Positions 13,875 to 23,234 are shown, counted from the first letter of the stretch. The stretch is 60,048 nucleotides of DNA from Bacillota bacterium (GCA_029961055.1 JASBVM010000049.1:1-60048); one strand, 5' to 3'. Numbers and translations are program-made. The notes: generated from the sequence alone by a model not told the origin.

Positions 13875-16800
13875 GTGAAGCGCATCCCCTTTGTCCACCT
13901 GCACGTGCACTCCGCCTTCTCCTTCCTCGACGGGGCCAGCTCGCCGGAGGAGCTGGTCCGGCGAGCGGCCGAGCTGGGCATGCCGGCGCTGGCCCTCACC
14001 GACCACGACAACGTCAGCGGCGCCGTCCGCTTCGCCCGCGCGGCCCGGGCCGCCGGCATCCAGCCGATCCAGGGCGCCGAGGTGACGTTGGAGGGCGGCT
14101 ACCACCTGACGCTCCTGGCCACGGGGCCGGAGGGATACGCCCATCTCTGCCAGCTCCTCTCCGACGCCCACCTCCTCCACCCGCGGGGGGAGCCGCGCGT
14201 CCGCTGGGAGAGCCTGGCCGCCCATCACCAGGGACTGATCGCCCTCTCCGGCTGCAGGCGGGGAGAGATCGCCCACCACATCCTCCGCCGCGACTTCGCC
14301 GGCGCGCTGGAGGCCGCCCGCCGCCACCGCGCGCTCTGGGGGGAGCGCTTCTACCTCGAGGTGCAGGAAGCGCTCCTCCCCGGGGACCGCTTCCTCAACC
14401 GCCACCTCCGGGAGCTGGGCGAGACCCTCGGCATCCCGCTGGTGGCCACCCACGACGTCCACCACGCGACGCCGGGGGGCTTCCGCACCCACGACCTGCT
14501 CAGCTGCGTCCGCCTGGGCATCTCCGTCGAAGAGGCGCACCCCGAGCGCCCGCTCAACGACGACCTGAGCCTGCACGACCCGGCCGCCATGGCCCGGCGC
14601 TTCGCCTGGGCGCCGGAGGCGCTGGAGCACGCCTGGGAGATCGCCCAGCTCTGCCGGCCGGCGCTGGATCCGGCGCGGCGCCGTTACCCGCGCTTCCCGG
14701 TGCCCAAAGGCGAGAGCGCCGACAGCTATCTCCGCCGCCTGGCATTGGCCGGCGCCCGCGAGCGGTACGGCCGCCTGACGCCGGCCGTCCGCGAGCGGCT
14801 GGAGCGGGAGCTCCGGGTGGTGGAGAGGCTGGGCTACGCCGACTACTTCCTGACCGCCTGGCAGGTGGTGGAGGACGCCCGCCGGGAGGGGATCCGCTGC
14901 GCGGGCCGCGGTTCGGCCGGGGCCAGCGCGCTCGCCTACTGCCTCCGCCTCTCCGAGGTCGACCCGATCGCGCGCAACCTGCCCTTCGAGCGCTTCCTGA
15001 GCCTGGAGCGGGCGGAGAAGCCGGACATCGACCTCGACTTCGACGCCCGCCACCGGGACCGGGTGGCCGAGCGGGTGATCGCCCGCTACGGGCAGGAGCA
15101 CGTGGCCGCCGTCGCCACCTACGTCACCTACCAGGCGCGCTCGGCGGTGCGCGACATGGGCAGGGTGCTGGGCTACCCGCCGGAGGAGGTCGACGCGCTG
15201 GCCAAGAGCCTCCCCCACCTGCCCGCCGACGCCATCCCCGAGGCGCTGGAGCGCTTCCCGGAGCTGCGCCGCGGCCCCTGGCGGGAGGAGCGCTACCGGC
15301 CGCTCCTCGAGGCCAGCGTCCGCCTGGCCGGTATCCCCCGCTTCCTGGGGACGCACCTGGGGGGCCTCGTGATCAGCGGCGAGCCCATCCGGGAGGTGAC
15401 CCCGCTCCAGTGGGCGGCCAAGGGGGTGCAGATCGCCCAGTTCGACCGGGACGACGTGGAGGAGCTGAACCTGGTCAAGATCGACCTCCTCTCGCTCAAG
15501 GCGCTCAGCCTGCTGGAGGATGCGGAGGCCGGCGTGATCCGGGAACGTCCCGGCTTCCGGTACGAGGCGCTCCCTCTGGACGACCGGGCCACCTACCGGC
15601 TCCTCCGACGGGGGGAGACCGTGGGCGTCTTCCAGCTGGAGAGCCCCGCCCAACGGGCGCTCCAGGCACGCCTGGGGGCCGAGCGGCTGGAGGACGTGGT
15701 GGCCAGCCTGGCCCTCATCCGCCCGGGTCCCATCAAGGGGAACATGGTCGATCCCTACGTCGCCCGGCGGCAGGGACGGGAGCCGGTCACCCTCCCCCAC
15801 CCGGCGCTGGTGCCCATCCTGGAGAAGACCTACGGGGTCGTCCTCTTCCAGGAGCAGGTGATCGCCATCGCCACCGAACTGGCCGGCTTCACCCCCGGCG
15901 AGGCCGACCGGCTCCGCCGGCTGATGACCCACGCCCGCTCCCGCCAGGAGATGCACGCGATGGGGGAGGAGTTCGTCCGCCGCGCGGCCGCCCGGGGCGT
16001 GGAGGAGGAGATCGCGCGCCAGGTCTTCGCCTCCCTGGAGGGCTACGCCAGTTATGGATTCAGCGAGGCACACGCCGCCGCCTTCGCCACCACCAGCTAC
16101 TGGACGGCCTACCTCTCGGCCCACCACCCCGCGCACTTCTTCGCCGCGCTCCTGAACAACCAGCCGATGGGCTTCTACGCGCCGGCGACGCTGGTCAACG
16201 AGGCGCGCAACCGCGGCGTCCGCCTCCTGGGGCTGGACGTCAACCGCAGCGGCGAGCGGTTCGAGGTGGAGACACGGGGAGGACGGAAGGCGATCCGCAT
16301 CCCCCTCTCCCAGGTGAAGGGGATCCGGCAGACGGAGCTGGCCTCCATCCTGGAAGCTCGCCGGGAGAGGGCCTTCGCCTCCTTCGTCGACTTCCGGCGG
16401 CGGACGCGGGTGGAGCGGGACACGCTGGAGCGGCTTGTCCTCGCCGGCGCCTTCGACGCCCTCCATCCCAACCGGCGGGCGCTCCTGGCCTGGCTCCCGC
16501 CCGCGGAGGACCCCTCGGCACCCGCCGGCTTCCAGCCGGCCCTGGAGCTCCGGCCGGCCGAGACGGGCCCCGACTTCACGCCGGAGGAGCGGCTCCTCCT
16601 CGAGTACGGGATCCTGGGGATGAGCGTGGAGGGCCATCCCATGCGCTTCTGGCGCGAGCGACTGCGCCGGGAGGGCTTCCTCAGCCGCCGGCAGCTGGAG
16701 CAGGTGCCGGACGGGCACCTGGTCCGGGTGGCCGGGCTGCCGGTCCGGCCCCACCGCCCGCCCACGCGGAGCGGGCGGACGGTGGTCTTCCTCTCGCTGG

Positions 16801-17078
16801 AGGATGAGACCGGCCTGACCGACGTCACCGTCTTCGAGGGGACGTACCAGCGCTACGGGCACCTGCTCTTCGGCCCGGAGACACCGCCCCTGCGGGTGGT
16901 GGGCCGGCTGCAGCGGCGCGGCCGGGGCATCGCCGTGGTCGCCCAGTGGATCGGCGAGCTCCGCTTCCGGCCGTCCGGTCAGAGCGGCGGCTCGTATCGC
17001 CCGTCCACGGCCGTCCAGCCGCCGTCGACCAGGAAGAGCGTCCCGGTCACGTACCGCGAGGCGTCGGAGGCGAGGTAG
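13875..17078 (+). CDS. dnaE2: Error-prone C-family DNA polymerase (DnaE2-like)
   Basis: The 1067-residue protein begins with a PHP domain (HLHVHSAFSFLDG at 8-20, TDHDN near 42), then a C-family palm with GRGSAGASALAYCL and catalytic PDIDLDFD at 383-390 (Asp386 and Asp388). The third acid is Asp537 in VKIDLLSLKAL. GVFQLES, a helix-hairpin-helix region and an OB-fold (LVRVAGLPVRPHRPPTRSGR) follow. Length and context fit DnaE2 rather than replicative DnaE1, which is usually longer. GTG at 13875 has AAAGGAG eight bases upstream. The last 34 residues are unlike the family and are read antisense to the end of the SDR gene, a 100-base convergent overlap. DNA-damage induction is expected through the LexA-like repressor. 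Confidence 0.86.
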   Translation: MKRIPFVHLHVHSAFSFLDGASSPEELVRRAAELGMPALALTDHDNVSGAVRFARAARAAGIQPIQGAEVTLEGGYHLTLLATGPEGYAHLCQLLSDAHLLHPRGEPRVRWESLAAHHQGLIALSGCRRGEIAHHILRRDFAGALEAARRHRALWGERFYLEVQEALLPGDRFLNRHLRELGETLGIPLVATHDVHHATPGGFRTHDLLSCVRLGISVEEAHPERPLNDDLSLHDPAAMARRFAWAPEALEHAWEIAQLCRPALDPARRRYPRFPVPKGESADSYLRRLALAGARERYGRLTPAVRERLERELRVVERLGYADYFLTAWQVVEDARREGIRCAGRGSAGASALAYCLRLSEVDPIARNLPFERFLSLERAEKPDIDLDFDARHRDRVAERVIARYGQEHVAAVATYVTYQARSAVRDMGRVLGYPPEEVDALAKSLPHLPADAIPEALERFPELRRGPWREERYRPLLEASVRLAGIPRFLGTHLGGLVISGEPIREVTPLQWAAKGVQIAQFDRDDVEELNLVKIDLLSLKALSLLEDAEAGVIRERPGFRYEALPLDDRATYRLLRRGETVGVFQLESPAQRALQARLGAERLEDVVASLALIRPGPIKGNMVDPYVARRQGREPVTLPHPALVPILEKTYGVVLFQEQVIAIATELAGFTPGEADRLRRLMTHARSRQEMHAMGEEFVRRAAARGVEEEIARQVFASLEGYASYGFSEAHAAAFATTSYWTAYLSAHHPAHFFAALLNNQPMGFYAPATLVNEARNRGVRLLGLDVNRSGERFEVETRGGRKAIRIPLSQVKGIRQTELASILEARRERAFASFVDFRRRTRVERDTLERLVLAGAFDALHPNRRALLAWLPPAEDPSAPAGFQPALELRPAETGPDFTPEERLLLEYGILGMSVEGHPMRFWRERLRREGFLSRRQLEQVPDGHLVRVAGLPVRPHRPPTRSGRTVVFLSLEDETGLTDVTVFEGTYQRYGHLLFGPETPPLRVVGRLQRRGRGIAVVAQWIGELRFRPSGQSGGSYRPSTAVQPPSTRKSVPVTYREASEAR

Positions 17079-17773
17079 ACCACCGCCGTGGCCACTTCCT
17101 CCGGCTCACCCCAGCGGCCCAGGGCCGTCCGCGCGGCGTACTGCCGCGCCCACTCGGGATCGCTCCGGATCGGCGCGGTGAGCGGCGTCTCGATCACGCC
17201 GGGCGCCACCGCGTTGGCCCGGACGCCCCGTGGGCCCAGTTCGGCGGCCAGCGCCCGGACCAGCTGGAGCGTGCCCGCCTTGGTCGCCGCGTAGGCGCCC
17301 TGTCCCGGCTCCACCACCTGCGCACGGATCGAGGCGAAGGCGATCAGGCTGCCCCCGCCCTGCGCGGCCATCCGGCGGCCGGCCGCGCGGAGGAAGTGGA
17401 AGGTGCCGCGCAGGTTGAGGCCGATCACCCGGTCGAACTCCGCGGTGGAGAGGTCCAGGAGCCGCTTCCGCACGTTGACGCCGGGCGTGGTCACCGCCAC
17501 GTCCAGCCGGCCCCGGCGGGCGGCGGTCGCCTCCACCACCCGGGAGACGGCCTCCGGGTCGGTCAGGTCCAGCGCCACCGCGCTCGCCTCGCCGCCGGCC
17601 GCCCGGATCGCCTCCGCCGTCCTTTCCGCCCCCTGGGCGTCCAGGTCGGCACAGACGACGTGCGCTCCGAAGTCGGCCAGCGCCTCGGCCGAGGCGCGGC
17701 CCAGGCCCGAGGCGGCTCCCGCCACCAGCGCCACGCGGCCGCCCAGCTCGAAGAGCTGCCGGTAGCGGCCCAA
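16979..17773 (-). CDS. Short-chain dehydrogenase/reductase (SDR)
   Basis: This is a classical 264-residue SDR. The cofactor loop is GAASGLG near residue 20, followed by ADLD, which favours NAD(H). The N of the tetrad is in GLNLRG, Ser is in FASIRAQ and YAATK supplies Tyr and Lys. The C-terminus has the usual VTGTLFLVDGGW. I chose the TTG at 17773 because GGAGGT lies seven bases upstream, whereas the ATG at 17780 directly abuts it and opens a wrong frame. The start is four bases after the transporter stop, so the two genes form an operon. Substrate is unknown; a sugar-acid or hydroxyacid carried by the upstream transporter is plausible. Confidence 0.88.
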   Translation of the reverse strand: MGRYRQLFELGGRVALVAGAASGLGRASAEALADFGAHVVCADLDAQGAERTAEAIRAAGGEASAVALDLTDPEAVSRVVEATAARRGRLDVAVTTPGVNVRKRLLDLSTAEFDRVIGLNLRGTFHFLRAAGRRMAAQGGGSLIAFASIRAQVVEPGQGAYAATKAGTLQLVRALAAELGPRGVRANAVAPGVIETPLTAPIRSDPEWARQYAARTALGRWGEPEEVATAVVYLASDASRYVTGTLFLVDGGWTAVDGRYEPPL

Positions 17774-17776
17774 CGC

Positions 17777-19114
17777 TCATACCTCCTGCCCCGCGCCGGG
17801 CGCGCCGCCGACGGGCGGCTCGGCCACCAGGCCCGGCGTCTGCTGCCGGAGCGTCAGCACCAGCAAGCCTGCCACCAACAGGCTGGCGATCAGGAAGAGC
17901 AGCCCGCTCATGAACTGGCCGGTCGCCTTGTTCAGGTAACCCACCGCGAAGGGGCCGACGAAGCCGCCCAGGTTGCCCACCGAGTTGACCAGCCCGATGC
18001 CCGCCGCGCGGGCGTCGTCGGTGAGAAAGGTGGAAGGCAGCGACCAGAAGGGCCCGAAGGCGCTGTAGATGCCGATGGCGGCCAGCGTGAAGAAGGCGAA
18101 GGCGAGGACCACCTGGCCGCCGGCCAGCGCGCTGACCAGCAGGGCTGCCGCCCCCGCGACGATGGCCGTGAACAGGTGGAACTTCCTCTCACCCGTCCGG
18201 TCGGAGTGCCGGCCCGCCAGGATCATGGCGACCAGCGCAGGGATGTAGGCGGCGGCCGTCAGGAGGCCCACCAGCAGGTCGTTCTGCGAGGTGGTGATGT
18301 GCTTGAGGATCGTGGGGAGCCAGATGCCGAAGCCGTAGAAGCCGGTGATCCAGAAGAAGTAGATCAGCGCCAGCCGCCAGGTGTCCCAGCGCAGGAGTCC
18401 CTGCCAGAGCGTCAGCTGGTGGCGCTGGCGGACGGCGGCCGCCTCGCGGTCCAGCTCGCCCTGCAGCCAGCGCTTCTCCTGGTCGGTCAGCCAGCGCGCC
18501 TCCGCCGGCCGGTCCGCCATCAGCCAGATGTTCAGGAACCCGAGAACCACGGCGGGCAGCCCTTCCAGGATGTAGACCCACTGCCAGCCGGCCAGGCCGA
18601 GCCAGTGGACATGCTGGAGAATGTAGCCGCTGACGGGCGCGCCCACGATGTTGGAGACGGCGAGCGCGCTCATGAAGAGCGCCACCGCCCGCGCCTGCTC
18701 TTCCTGGCGGAACCAGTGCGTCAGGTAGAGGATGATCCCCGGGAAGAAGCCGGCCTCCGCCAGGCCCAGGACGAAGCGGACCAGGTAGAACTGCCAGGGT
18801 GTCCGGATGAAGGCCATCAGGATGGCGACGATCCCCCAGGTGACCAGGATCCGGGCGATCCAGCGCCGCGCGCTCCAGCGCTCCACCATCACCGTGGACG
18901 GGATCTCCAGGATGAAATACCCGAAGAAGAAGATGCCGGAGCCCAGGCCGAAGACGGCCGGGTCGAAGCCCAGCTCCTTGTTCATCTCCAGGGCGGCGAA
19001 GCCGACGTTGACCCGATCGAGGTAGGCGATGATATAGAGGAGGAAGACGTACGGGATGATGCGCAGCATCCGCTTGCGCTGCACGGAGGCCTCGATCCGA
19101 GCGCTTTCCGACAT
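17777..19114 (-). CDS. MFS transporter, anion:cation symporter (ACS) family
   Basis: The 445-residue protein has 12 predicted membrane segments and the ACS signatures AYLDRVNVGFAA (segment 1), GYFILEIPSTVMVERW and LGLAEAGFFPGIILYLTHWF. Relatives import organic anions such as tartrate, hexuronates, phthalate or 4-hydroxyphenylacetate with protons. The ATG has GGGAGGGTG just upstream. The adjoining SDR is probably in the same transcript and may act on the imported acid. Substrate cannot be told from the sequence. Confidence 0.85.
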   Translation of the reverse strand: MSESARIEASVQRKRMLRIIPYVFLLYIIAYLDRVNVGFAALEMNKELGFDPAVFGLGSGIFFFGYFILEIPSTVMVERWSARRWIARILVTWGIVAILMAFIRTPWQFYLVRFVLGLAEAGFFPGIILYLTHWFRQEEQARAVALFMSALAVSNIVGAPVSGYILQHVHWLGLAGWQWVYILEGLPAVVLGFLNIWLMADRPAEARWLTDQEKRWLQGELDREAAAVRQRHQLTLWQGLLRWDTWRLALIYFFWITGFYGFGIWLPTILKHITTSQNDLLVGLLTAAAYIPALVAMILAGRHSDRTGERKFHLFTAIVAGAAALLVSALAGGQVVLAFAFFTLAAIGIYSAFGPFWSLPSTFLTDDARAAGIGLVNSVGNLGGFVGPFAVGYLNKATGQFMSGLLFLIASLLVAGLLVLTLRQQTPGLVAEPPVGGAPGAGQEV

Positions 19115-19300
19115 TTTTCACCCTCCCCGCGTGCATTTCGGTTTTCCTTCGCGGGCCGGGGAAGGCTTCCTCCTGCTCACCTTCGCAGCGTCGGGGGAAA
19201 GCGCCCCATCATCCCTGGGCCGGCGCCGGGCGCGGTGAGGATCCCCGGGTGTCACGGCCGGCCGGCCGCAGCGGCCAGACGGCGGGGCCCGTCCCGCCGT
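19115..19300 (-). promoter_or_regulatory. Gap between two transporter genes; no clear promoter
   Basis: This 186-base stretch separates the SLC13-type and ACS-type transporter genes on the same strand. It holds the terminator hairpin of the upstream gene at its right end and the GGGAGGGTG ribosome binding site at its left end. A promoter for the ACS gene is expected here, but I could not identify convincing boxes. Confidence 0.35.
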
Positions 19301-19302
19301 CT
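19277..19302 (-). terminator. Hairpin overlapping the stop codon of the SLC13-type transporter
   Basis: Arms AGACGGCGGG (19277-19286) and CCCGCCGTCT (19293-19302) pair over ten bases around a six-base loop. The outer arm includes two bases of the TAG stop at 19301-19303. There is no T-run after it. Confidence 0.5.
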
Positions 19303-20866
19303 AGCCGCCGATCCCGATCCGCGGCCACCAGAGCGTCGCCGTCAGCACCACCAGAGCCACGTTGGCGGCGGTCATCCAGAGTCCCGGCCACCCCATCTCC
19401 CGCTGCCGGAGCCGGCCCTGGGTGACCGCCACCATGTTGGAGACGGTCTGGACCGCCAGGAGATAGCCGTTGTCCGCGGAGAGCGCCAGCACCATCCCCC
19501 AGGCGAGCGGGTCGGCCCCGTGCGCCCGCGCCAGCGAGATGACCAGCGGCGCCAGGACCACCACCTCGCTGGAGACGTTGCTGAGCACCAGGTGGAGCAG
19601 CTGCGTCAGGACGGCCAGGAGGAGGACGTCCCAGCCCGGCCGCCCCAGGGCCGCCCCCAGCGGGCTCCCCGCCAGGCCCTGCGCCAGCCAGGCGGCTGCG
19701 CCGCTGTCCGTGAGGGCGTTGCCGAGACCGATGGTCCCGGCCACGGTGAGAATCGTCCCCCAGCCGATCCGCGACATCTCGGTCCAGGGGGCCACCCCCA
19801 CCCCAGGAATCGCCATGGCCAGCCCCGTCAGCAGCGCGGTGGCCGAGAGCGGGATTCCCGTCCAGCTTCCCGTCGCCCACAGCAGGATGGCCACCGCGAT
19901 CCACGCCAGCGCCCGCCGCTCCGCCGCGGCCAGCGGCCCCAGGCCCCGGACCTCCGCGCCCAGCCGCTCCAGGAAGGCCGGTCCCGGCTCCGGCGCCGGA
20001 GAGGTCCAGCGGATCACCGGTCCCGCCGCCAGGAGGCCCCCCAGCCAGACCGGCCAGGCGCCCAGGAGCCAGGTGAAGTAGCCCACGTGCAACCCCAGGC
20101 TGCGCGCCAGGATGGCGGCGGTCAGGATGTTCCCCACCGCCGCAGGAAGCAGGCCGCTGTTGGAGACGTTGCCCCCGAAGGCGAGGGCCAGCATCCACTG
20201 GCGTCGCCGCGCCTGCTCCGAACCGGGCGGCTCGCCGGGCTCCCGCGCCCGCTCCAGCATCGCCTCCACCACCGGCAGCATCAGCTGCGAGCGGACCGCG
20301 TTGGCCGGGACGCCCCAGGCCAGCACCTGCGGGAGGAGGAGGAGCGCCTGCAGCGTGCCTCCGGGTCGCCGCCCGGCGCGCCAGGCCAGCTCCAGCGCCA
20401 CCCGCCGCGCCAGGCCCGAGATCTCCACGCCCCGGGCCATGAACATGCCGCCGATGAGGAGGAGGGTCGCCTCGGAGGCGAAGCCGCTGAAGGCCAGGTC
20501 CGGCGTCGCCGCGCCGCTCAGGATCAGCGCCACCACCGCCAGCAGCGCGCCCACGGGCAACGCCACCGGCATGGCGATCCAGAGAAGGACCGCGCCCGCG
20601 GCCACCGCCAGGGCCGGTCGCGCGGCGCCGGCCGGCAGACCGGGCCAGGAGGCCACCGCGAGGCCGACCAGGAGGGAGGCACCCAGCCCGGCCAGGGCGC
20701 GGCGCGCCTCGTCGCCGCCGGCCGGCGGCGGATCGATCCGGCCGGCGGCCGCGTCCGGGATCCGCCCCGGGCCGTCGAGCAGGCGGCTCGGGCGCGCATC
20801 CGGCAGCCGCCCGCCGCGGGCGGCCACCTTCCTCGCGTCCCGGCCGTGCGCATCCGGCAAATCCAC
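19301..20866 (-). CDS. SLC13/DASS family anion transporter
   Basis: After about 60 non-hydrophobic residues the protein is a 12- to 14-segment membrane carrier. The two pseudo-repeated substrate motifs of the DASS family appear as FGGNVSNSGLLPAAVGN and LSNVSSEVVVLAPLVI, where Asn and Ser residues bind sodium and substrate. Relatives move dicarboxylates, citrate, tartrate, sulfate or phosphate. The start is uncertain: GTG at 20866 lies right on GGGAGGGG, and the TTG two codons later (20860) has better spacing. The family and neighbours suggest a carboxylate substrate. Confidence 0.78.
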   Translation of the reverse strand: MDLPDAHGRDARKVAARGGRLPDARPSRLLDGPGRIPDAAAGRIDPPPAGGDEARRALAGLGASLLVGLAVASWPGLPAGAARPALAVAAGAVLLWIAMPVALPVGALLAVVALILSGAATPDLAFSGFASEATLLLIGGMFMARGVEISGLARRVALELAWRAGRRPGGTLQALLLLPQVLAWGVPANAVRSQLMLPVVEAMLERAREPGEPPGSEQARRRQWMLALAFGGNVSNSGLLPAAVGNILTAAILARSLGLHVGYFTWLLGAWPVWLGGLLAAGPVIRWTSPAPEPGPAFLERLGAEVRGLGPLAAAERRALAWIAVAILLWATGSWTGIPLSATALLTGLAMAIPGVGVAPWTEMSRIGWGTILTVAGTIGLGNALTDSGAAAWLAQGLAGSPLGAALGRPGWDVLLLAVLTQLLHLVLSNVSSEVVVLAPLVISLARAHGADPLAWGMVLALSADNGYLLAVQTVSNMVAVTQGRLRQREMGWPGLWMTAANVALVVLTATLWWPRIGIGG

Positions 20867-20940
20867 CCCTCCCGGCAGGGAGGCTTAGCCGGGCACCGGC
20901 GTTCCACCTGCCGGGGGCGCTCCGCCCGGCCCGGGCGGCA

Positions 20941-21576
20941 TCAGCGCGAGAGACGGAACGCGTCCAGCGCCTGCTGCGGCCCCAGCGCCAGGATGGCGTG
21001 CCCGAAAGGCGCCAGCGTCCGGACGATCTGCGAGTGATGCAGCGCGGCCGCGAAGCCGGGCGCGCGGAGCGGCCCCGCCGCCTGGATGGCCAGGTCGGCC
21101 AGGATGGAGACGATCAGCGCGCCGCCGGCGAACTGGACGGCCGCGCCGGCGAGGCGGTTGAGGAGGGAGACGCCCGGCAACCGGCCCAGCGTCCCCTGGA
21201 GGAGGCGGCCCAGCAGGTGGACCGTCACCTCCGCCAGGAGCGCCACCAGCGCGAAGGCGGCGATCCAGACCAGGAGCCGCGCCGCCTGGTCGATCTGGAT
21301 CGCGACCGGCAGGAGCGGCCCCGCCGTCCCCTGCGAGGCAGCGGGCACCGCCCCGGTCCCCAGCTGCTTCGCCAACCAGGCGCCCAGCTGCGCTGCGGCC
21401 GAGCGGCCGGCGGCGCTCCCCGCCAGGACCGGGGCTGCCCGCCAGGCGACGTAGAGCCCGACCAACCGGCCCAGGAATCCCGATGCGGAGAGGAAGAAGC
21501 CCGTCTGGAGACCGGCGGCCGCCTGCGTCACCAGATAGAGGAGCACGACCAGGTCGACGATCCGGCCGGCTGCCAT
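20941..21576 (-). CDS. CvpA family membrane protein
   Basis: The 211-residue protein has four hydrophobic segments and the CvpA layout: IVDLVVLLYLVTQAAAGLQTG at the start, then GRLVGLYVAWR, and a last segment after LPGVSLLNRLAGAAVQFAGG, where Leu-Asn-Arg-Leu-xGly-Ala is the family hallmark. CvpA proteins are inner-membrane proteins of uncertain function linked to envelope homeostasis. It lies 34 bases after the pdxT stop on the same strand and could be the last gene of the riboswitch-controlled transcript. Confidence 0.75.
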   Translation of the reverse strand: MAAGRIVDLVVLLYLVTQAAAGLQTGFFLSASGFLGRLVGLYVAWRAAPVLAGSAAGRSAAAQLGAWLAKQLGTGAVPAASQGTAGPLLPVAIQIDQAARLLVWIAAFALVALLAEVTVHLLGRLLQGTLGRLPGVSLLNRLAGAAVQFAGGALIVSILADLAIQAAGPLRAPGFAAALHHSQIVRTLAPFGHAILALGPQQALDAFRLSR

Positions 21577-21610
21577 CGCTCCACCCCCGTCCGCATCCTA
21601 CCGCGGGAGC

Positions 21611-22255
21611 TCAGCCTCGGCTGGCCAGGAGGCCGAGCCAGGTGCGGGCGACCCGCAGGTCCCGCGTCAGCTCCGGATGGAAGGTGCTGGCCAGCCAGCG
21701 TCCGCGCCCCACCAGCACGGGCTCGCCCCGCCAGCGGGCCAGCACCCGGGCGCCCCCTGGGGCCACCGCGGCGATGCGGGGGGCGCGGATGAAGACTGCC
21801 TCCAGCGGCTCCGGCGGCGATCCCGCCAGCTCCGGGTCCAGCTCCTCCGGCGCGATGCGGGCGACGAAGGAGTCGATCTGCCGCCCGAAGGCGTTCCTGC
21901 GGATGGTGATCGGCAGGACCGGGAGCGGGCCGGGCCCCTCGCCCTCGATCTCGCGTGCCATCAGGATCGCGCCCGCGCAGGTGCCGAAGAGCCCGAGCCC
22001 CGCCTCGACCGCCCTCCGGAGCGCCTCCGGCCAGCCGTCCCGGGCGAGGAGGCTCCGGAGCGTCGTGCTCTCGCCGCCGGGCAACGCCAGGCCGGCAAGT
22101 CCCTCCAGCTCCTCCGGCCGCTTCACCCGGCGAACCTCGGCCCCCGCCCGCTCCAGCGCGGCCGCGTGCTCGCGCACGTCGCCCTGGAGGTCGAGCACGC
22201 CGACCCGCAGCCGACCCGCCTCCGCGCCGTGGAGCCCTCCCCCCGCTGCGGCCAT
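21611..22255 (-). CDS. pdxT: Pyridoxal 5'-phosphate synthase glutaminase subunit PdxT
   Basis: This class I glutamine amidotransferase hydrolyses glutamine and passes ammonia to PdxS. The start segment LRVGVLDLQGDVREH, the oxyanion loop LALPGGESTT, nucleophile Cys in GLFGTCAGAILMA, and the His-Glu pair in ASTFHPELT are all present. At 214 residues it is slightly longer than Bacillus PdxT because of extra N-terminal residues. The ATG at 22255 is two bases after the pdxS stop, so the pair is a tight operon under the FMN riboswitch described below. Confidence 0.95.
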   Translation of the reverse strand: MAAAGGGLHGAEAGRLRVGVLDLQGDVREHAAALERAGAEVRRVKRPEELEGLAGLALPGGESTTLRSLLARDGWPEALRRAVEAGLGLFGTCAGAILMAREIEGEGPGPLPVLPITIRRNAFGRQIDSFVARIAPEELDPELAGSPPEPLEAVFIRAPRIAAVAPGGARVLARWRGEPVLVGRGRWLASTFHPELTRDLRVARTWLGLLASRG

Positions 22256-22257
22256 CC

Positions 22258-23178
22258 TCAGATCCCCCGCTCCTGCATCCGCTGGGCGGGCTCCAGCGTG
22301 CCGGTCTCGATGCCGGGCATGGCCTCGCCCAGGTCCTGGGAGACCTCGGCCAGGAGCGCCGGGTCCTCGGGGTGGGCGGTGGCCAGGACGATGGCGCGGG
22401 CGCGGCGCGCCGGATCGGCCGACTTGAAGATGCCGGAGCCGACGAAGATGCCGTCGGCGCCGAGCCGCATGAGCAGCGCCGCGTCCGCGGGCGTGGCCAC
22501 GCCTCCGGCCGCGAAGTTGACCACAGGAAGCCGGCCCAGGTCGCGCGTCTCCCGCACCAGCTCCAGCGGCGCGCCCAGCTCCCGCGCCTCGCGGACCAGC
22601 TCCTCGTCCGGCAGCTCCCGGAGGCGCCGGATCTGCGACCGGACGCGGCGGAGATGGCGAACCGCCTCCACCACGTTGCCGGTGCCGGGCTCGCCCTTGG
22701 TGCGGATCATGGCCGCGCCCTCCGCGATGCGGCGCAGCGCCTCGCCCAGGTCGCGGGCGCCGCAGACGAAGGGGACCCGGAAGCGCCTCTTGTCGATGTG
22801 GAACTCCTCGTCGGCGGGGGTGAGCACCTCGCTCTCGTCGATGTAGTCGACGCCCAGGGCCTCCAGGATCTCCGCCTCGGCGAAGTGGCCGATGCGGACC
22901 TTGGCCATCACGGGGATGGTGACCGCCTCCATGATCGCCTTCACCCGCGCGGGATCGGCCATGCGGGCGACCCCGCCGGCCGCCCGGATGTCGGCCGGCA
23001 CCCGCTCCAGCGCCATCACCGCCACGGCGCCCGCCTCCTGGGCGATGCGCGCCTGCTCGGGCGTGGTCACGTCCATGATCACGCCGCCCTTCAGCATCTC
23101 GGCCAAGCCGCGCTGGAGAAGCGGGTCGCCCGCCTGGCGACCCTCCTGCTCCGCGCCTGCACCCGTAACGCCGCTCAT
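22258..23178 (-). CDS. pdxS: Pyridoxal 5'-phosphate synthase lyase subunit PdxS
   Basis: PdxS makes PLP from ribose 5-phosphate, glyceraldehyde 3-phosphate and ammonia in a dodecameric TIM-barrel. [20 protein letters not shown] opens the core. The ribose-binding lysine is in VMAKVRIGH and the second catalytic lysine in [11 protein letters not shown]. Phosphate loops NFAAGG and [11 protein letters not shown] are intact. From ATG 23178, with GGGAGG eight bases upstream, it has 306 residues, a normal length plus a short N-terminal tail. The gene starts after a promoter, an FMN riboswitch and a hairpin, an unusual regulatory partner for this pathway. Confidence 0.96.
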   Translation of the reverse strand: MSGVTGAGAEQEGRQAGDPLLQRGLAEMLKGGVIMDVTTPEQARIAQEAGAVAVMALERVPADIRAAGGVARMADPARVKAIMEAVTIPVMAKVRIGHFAEAEILEALGVDYIDESEVLTPADEEFHIDKRRFRVPFVCGARDLGEALRRIAEGAAMIRTKGEPGTGNVVEAVRHLRRVRSQIRRLRELPDEELVREARELGAPLELVRETRDLGRLPVVNFAAGGVATPADAALLMRLGADGIFVGSGIFKSADPARRARAIVLATAHPEDPALLAEVSQDLGEAMPGIETGTLEPAQRMQERGI

Positions 23179-23234
23179 CCACCATCCCTCCCAGGGGCCT
23201 CGGGGCGGGGCTCGGGCGGGGGAAGGAAGCGGCG

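Noticed and set aside
13443-16862. A minus-strand frame open for more than 1,100 codons opposite dnaE2
   Set aside because: GC-rich codon bias leaves antisense frames open. Its translation is Pro/Gly/Arg-rich, has no domains, and lies fully opposite a polymerase with all catalytic motifs.
16946-21037. A plus-strand frame open for more than 1,300 codons
   Set aside because: It runs antisense to four recognisable genes (SDR, two transporters, CvpA) and its translation is low-complexity.
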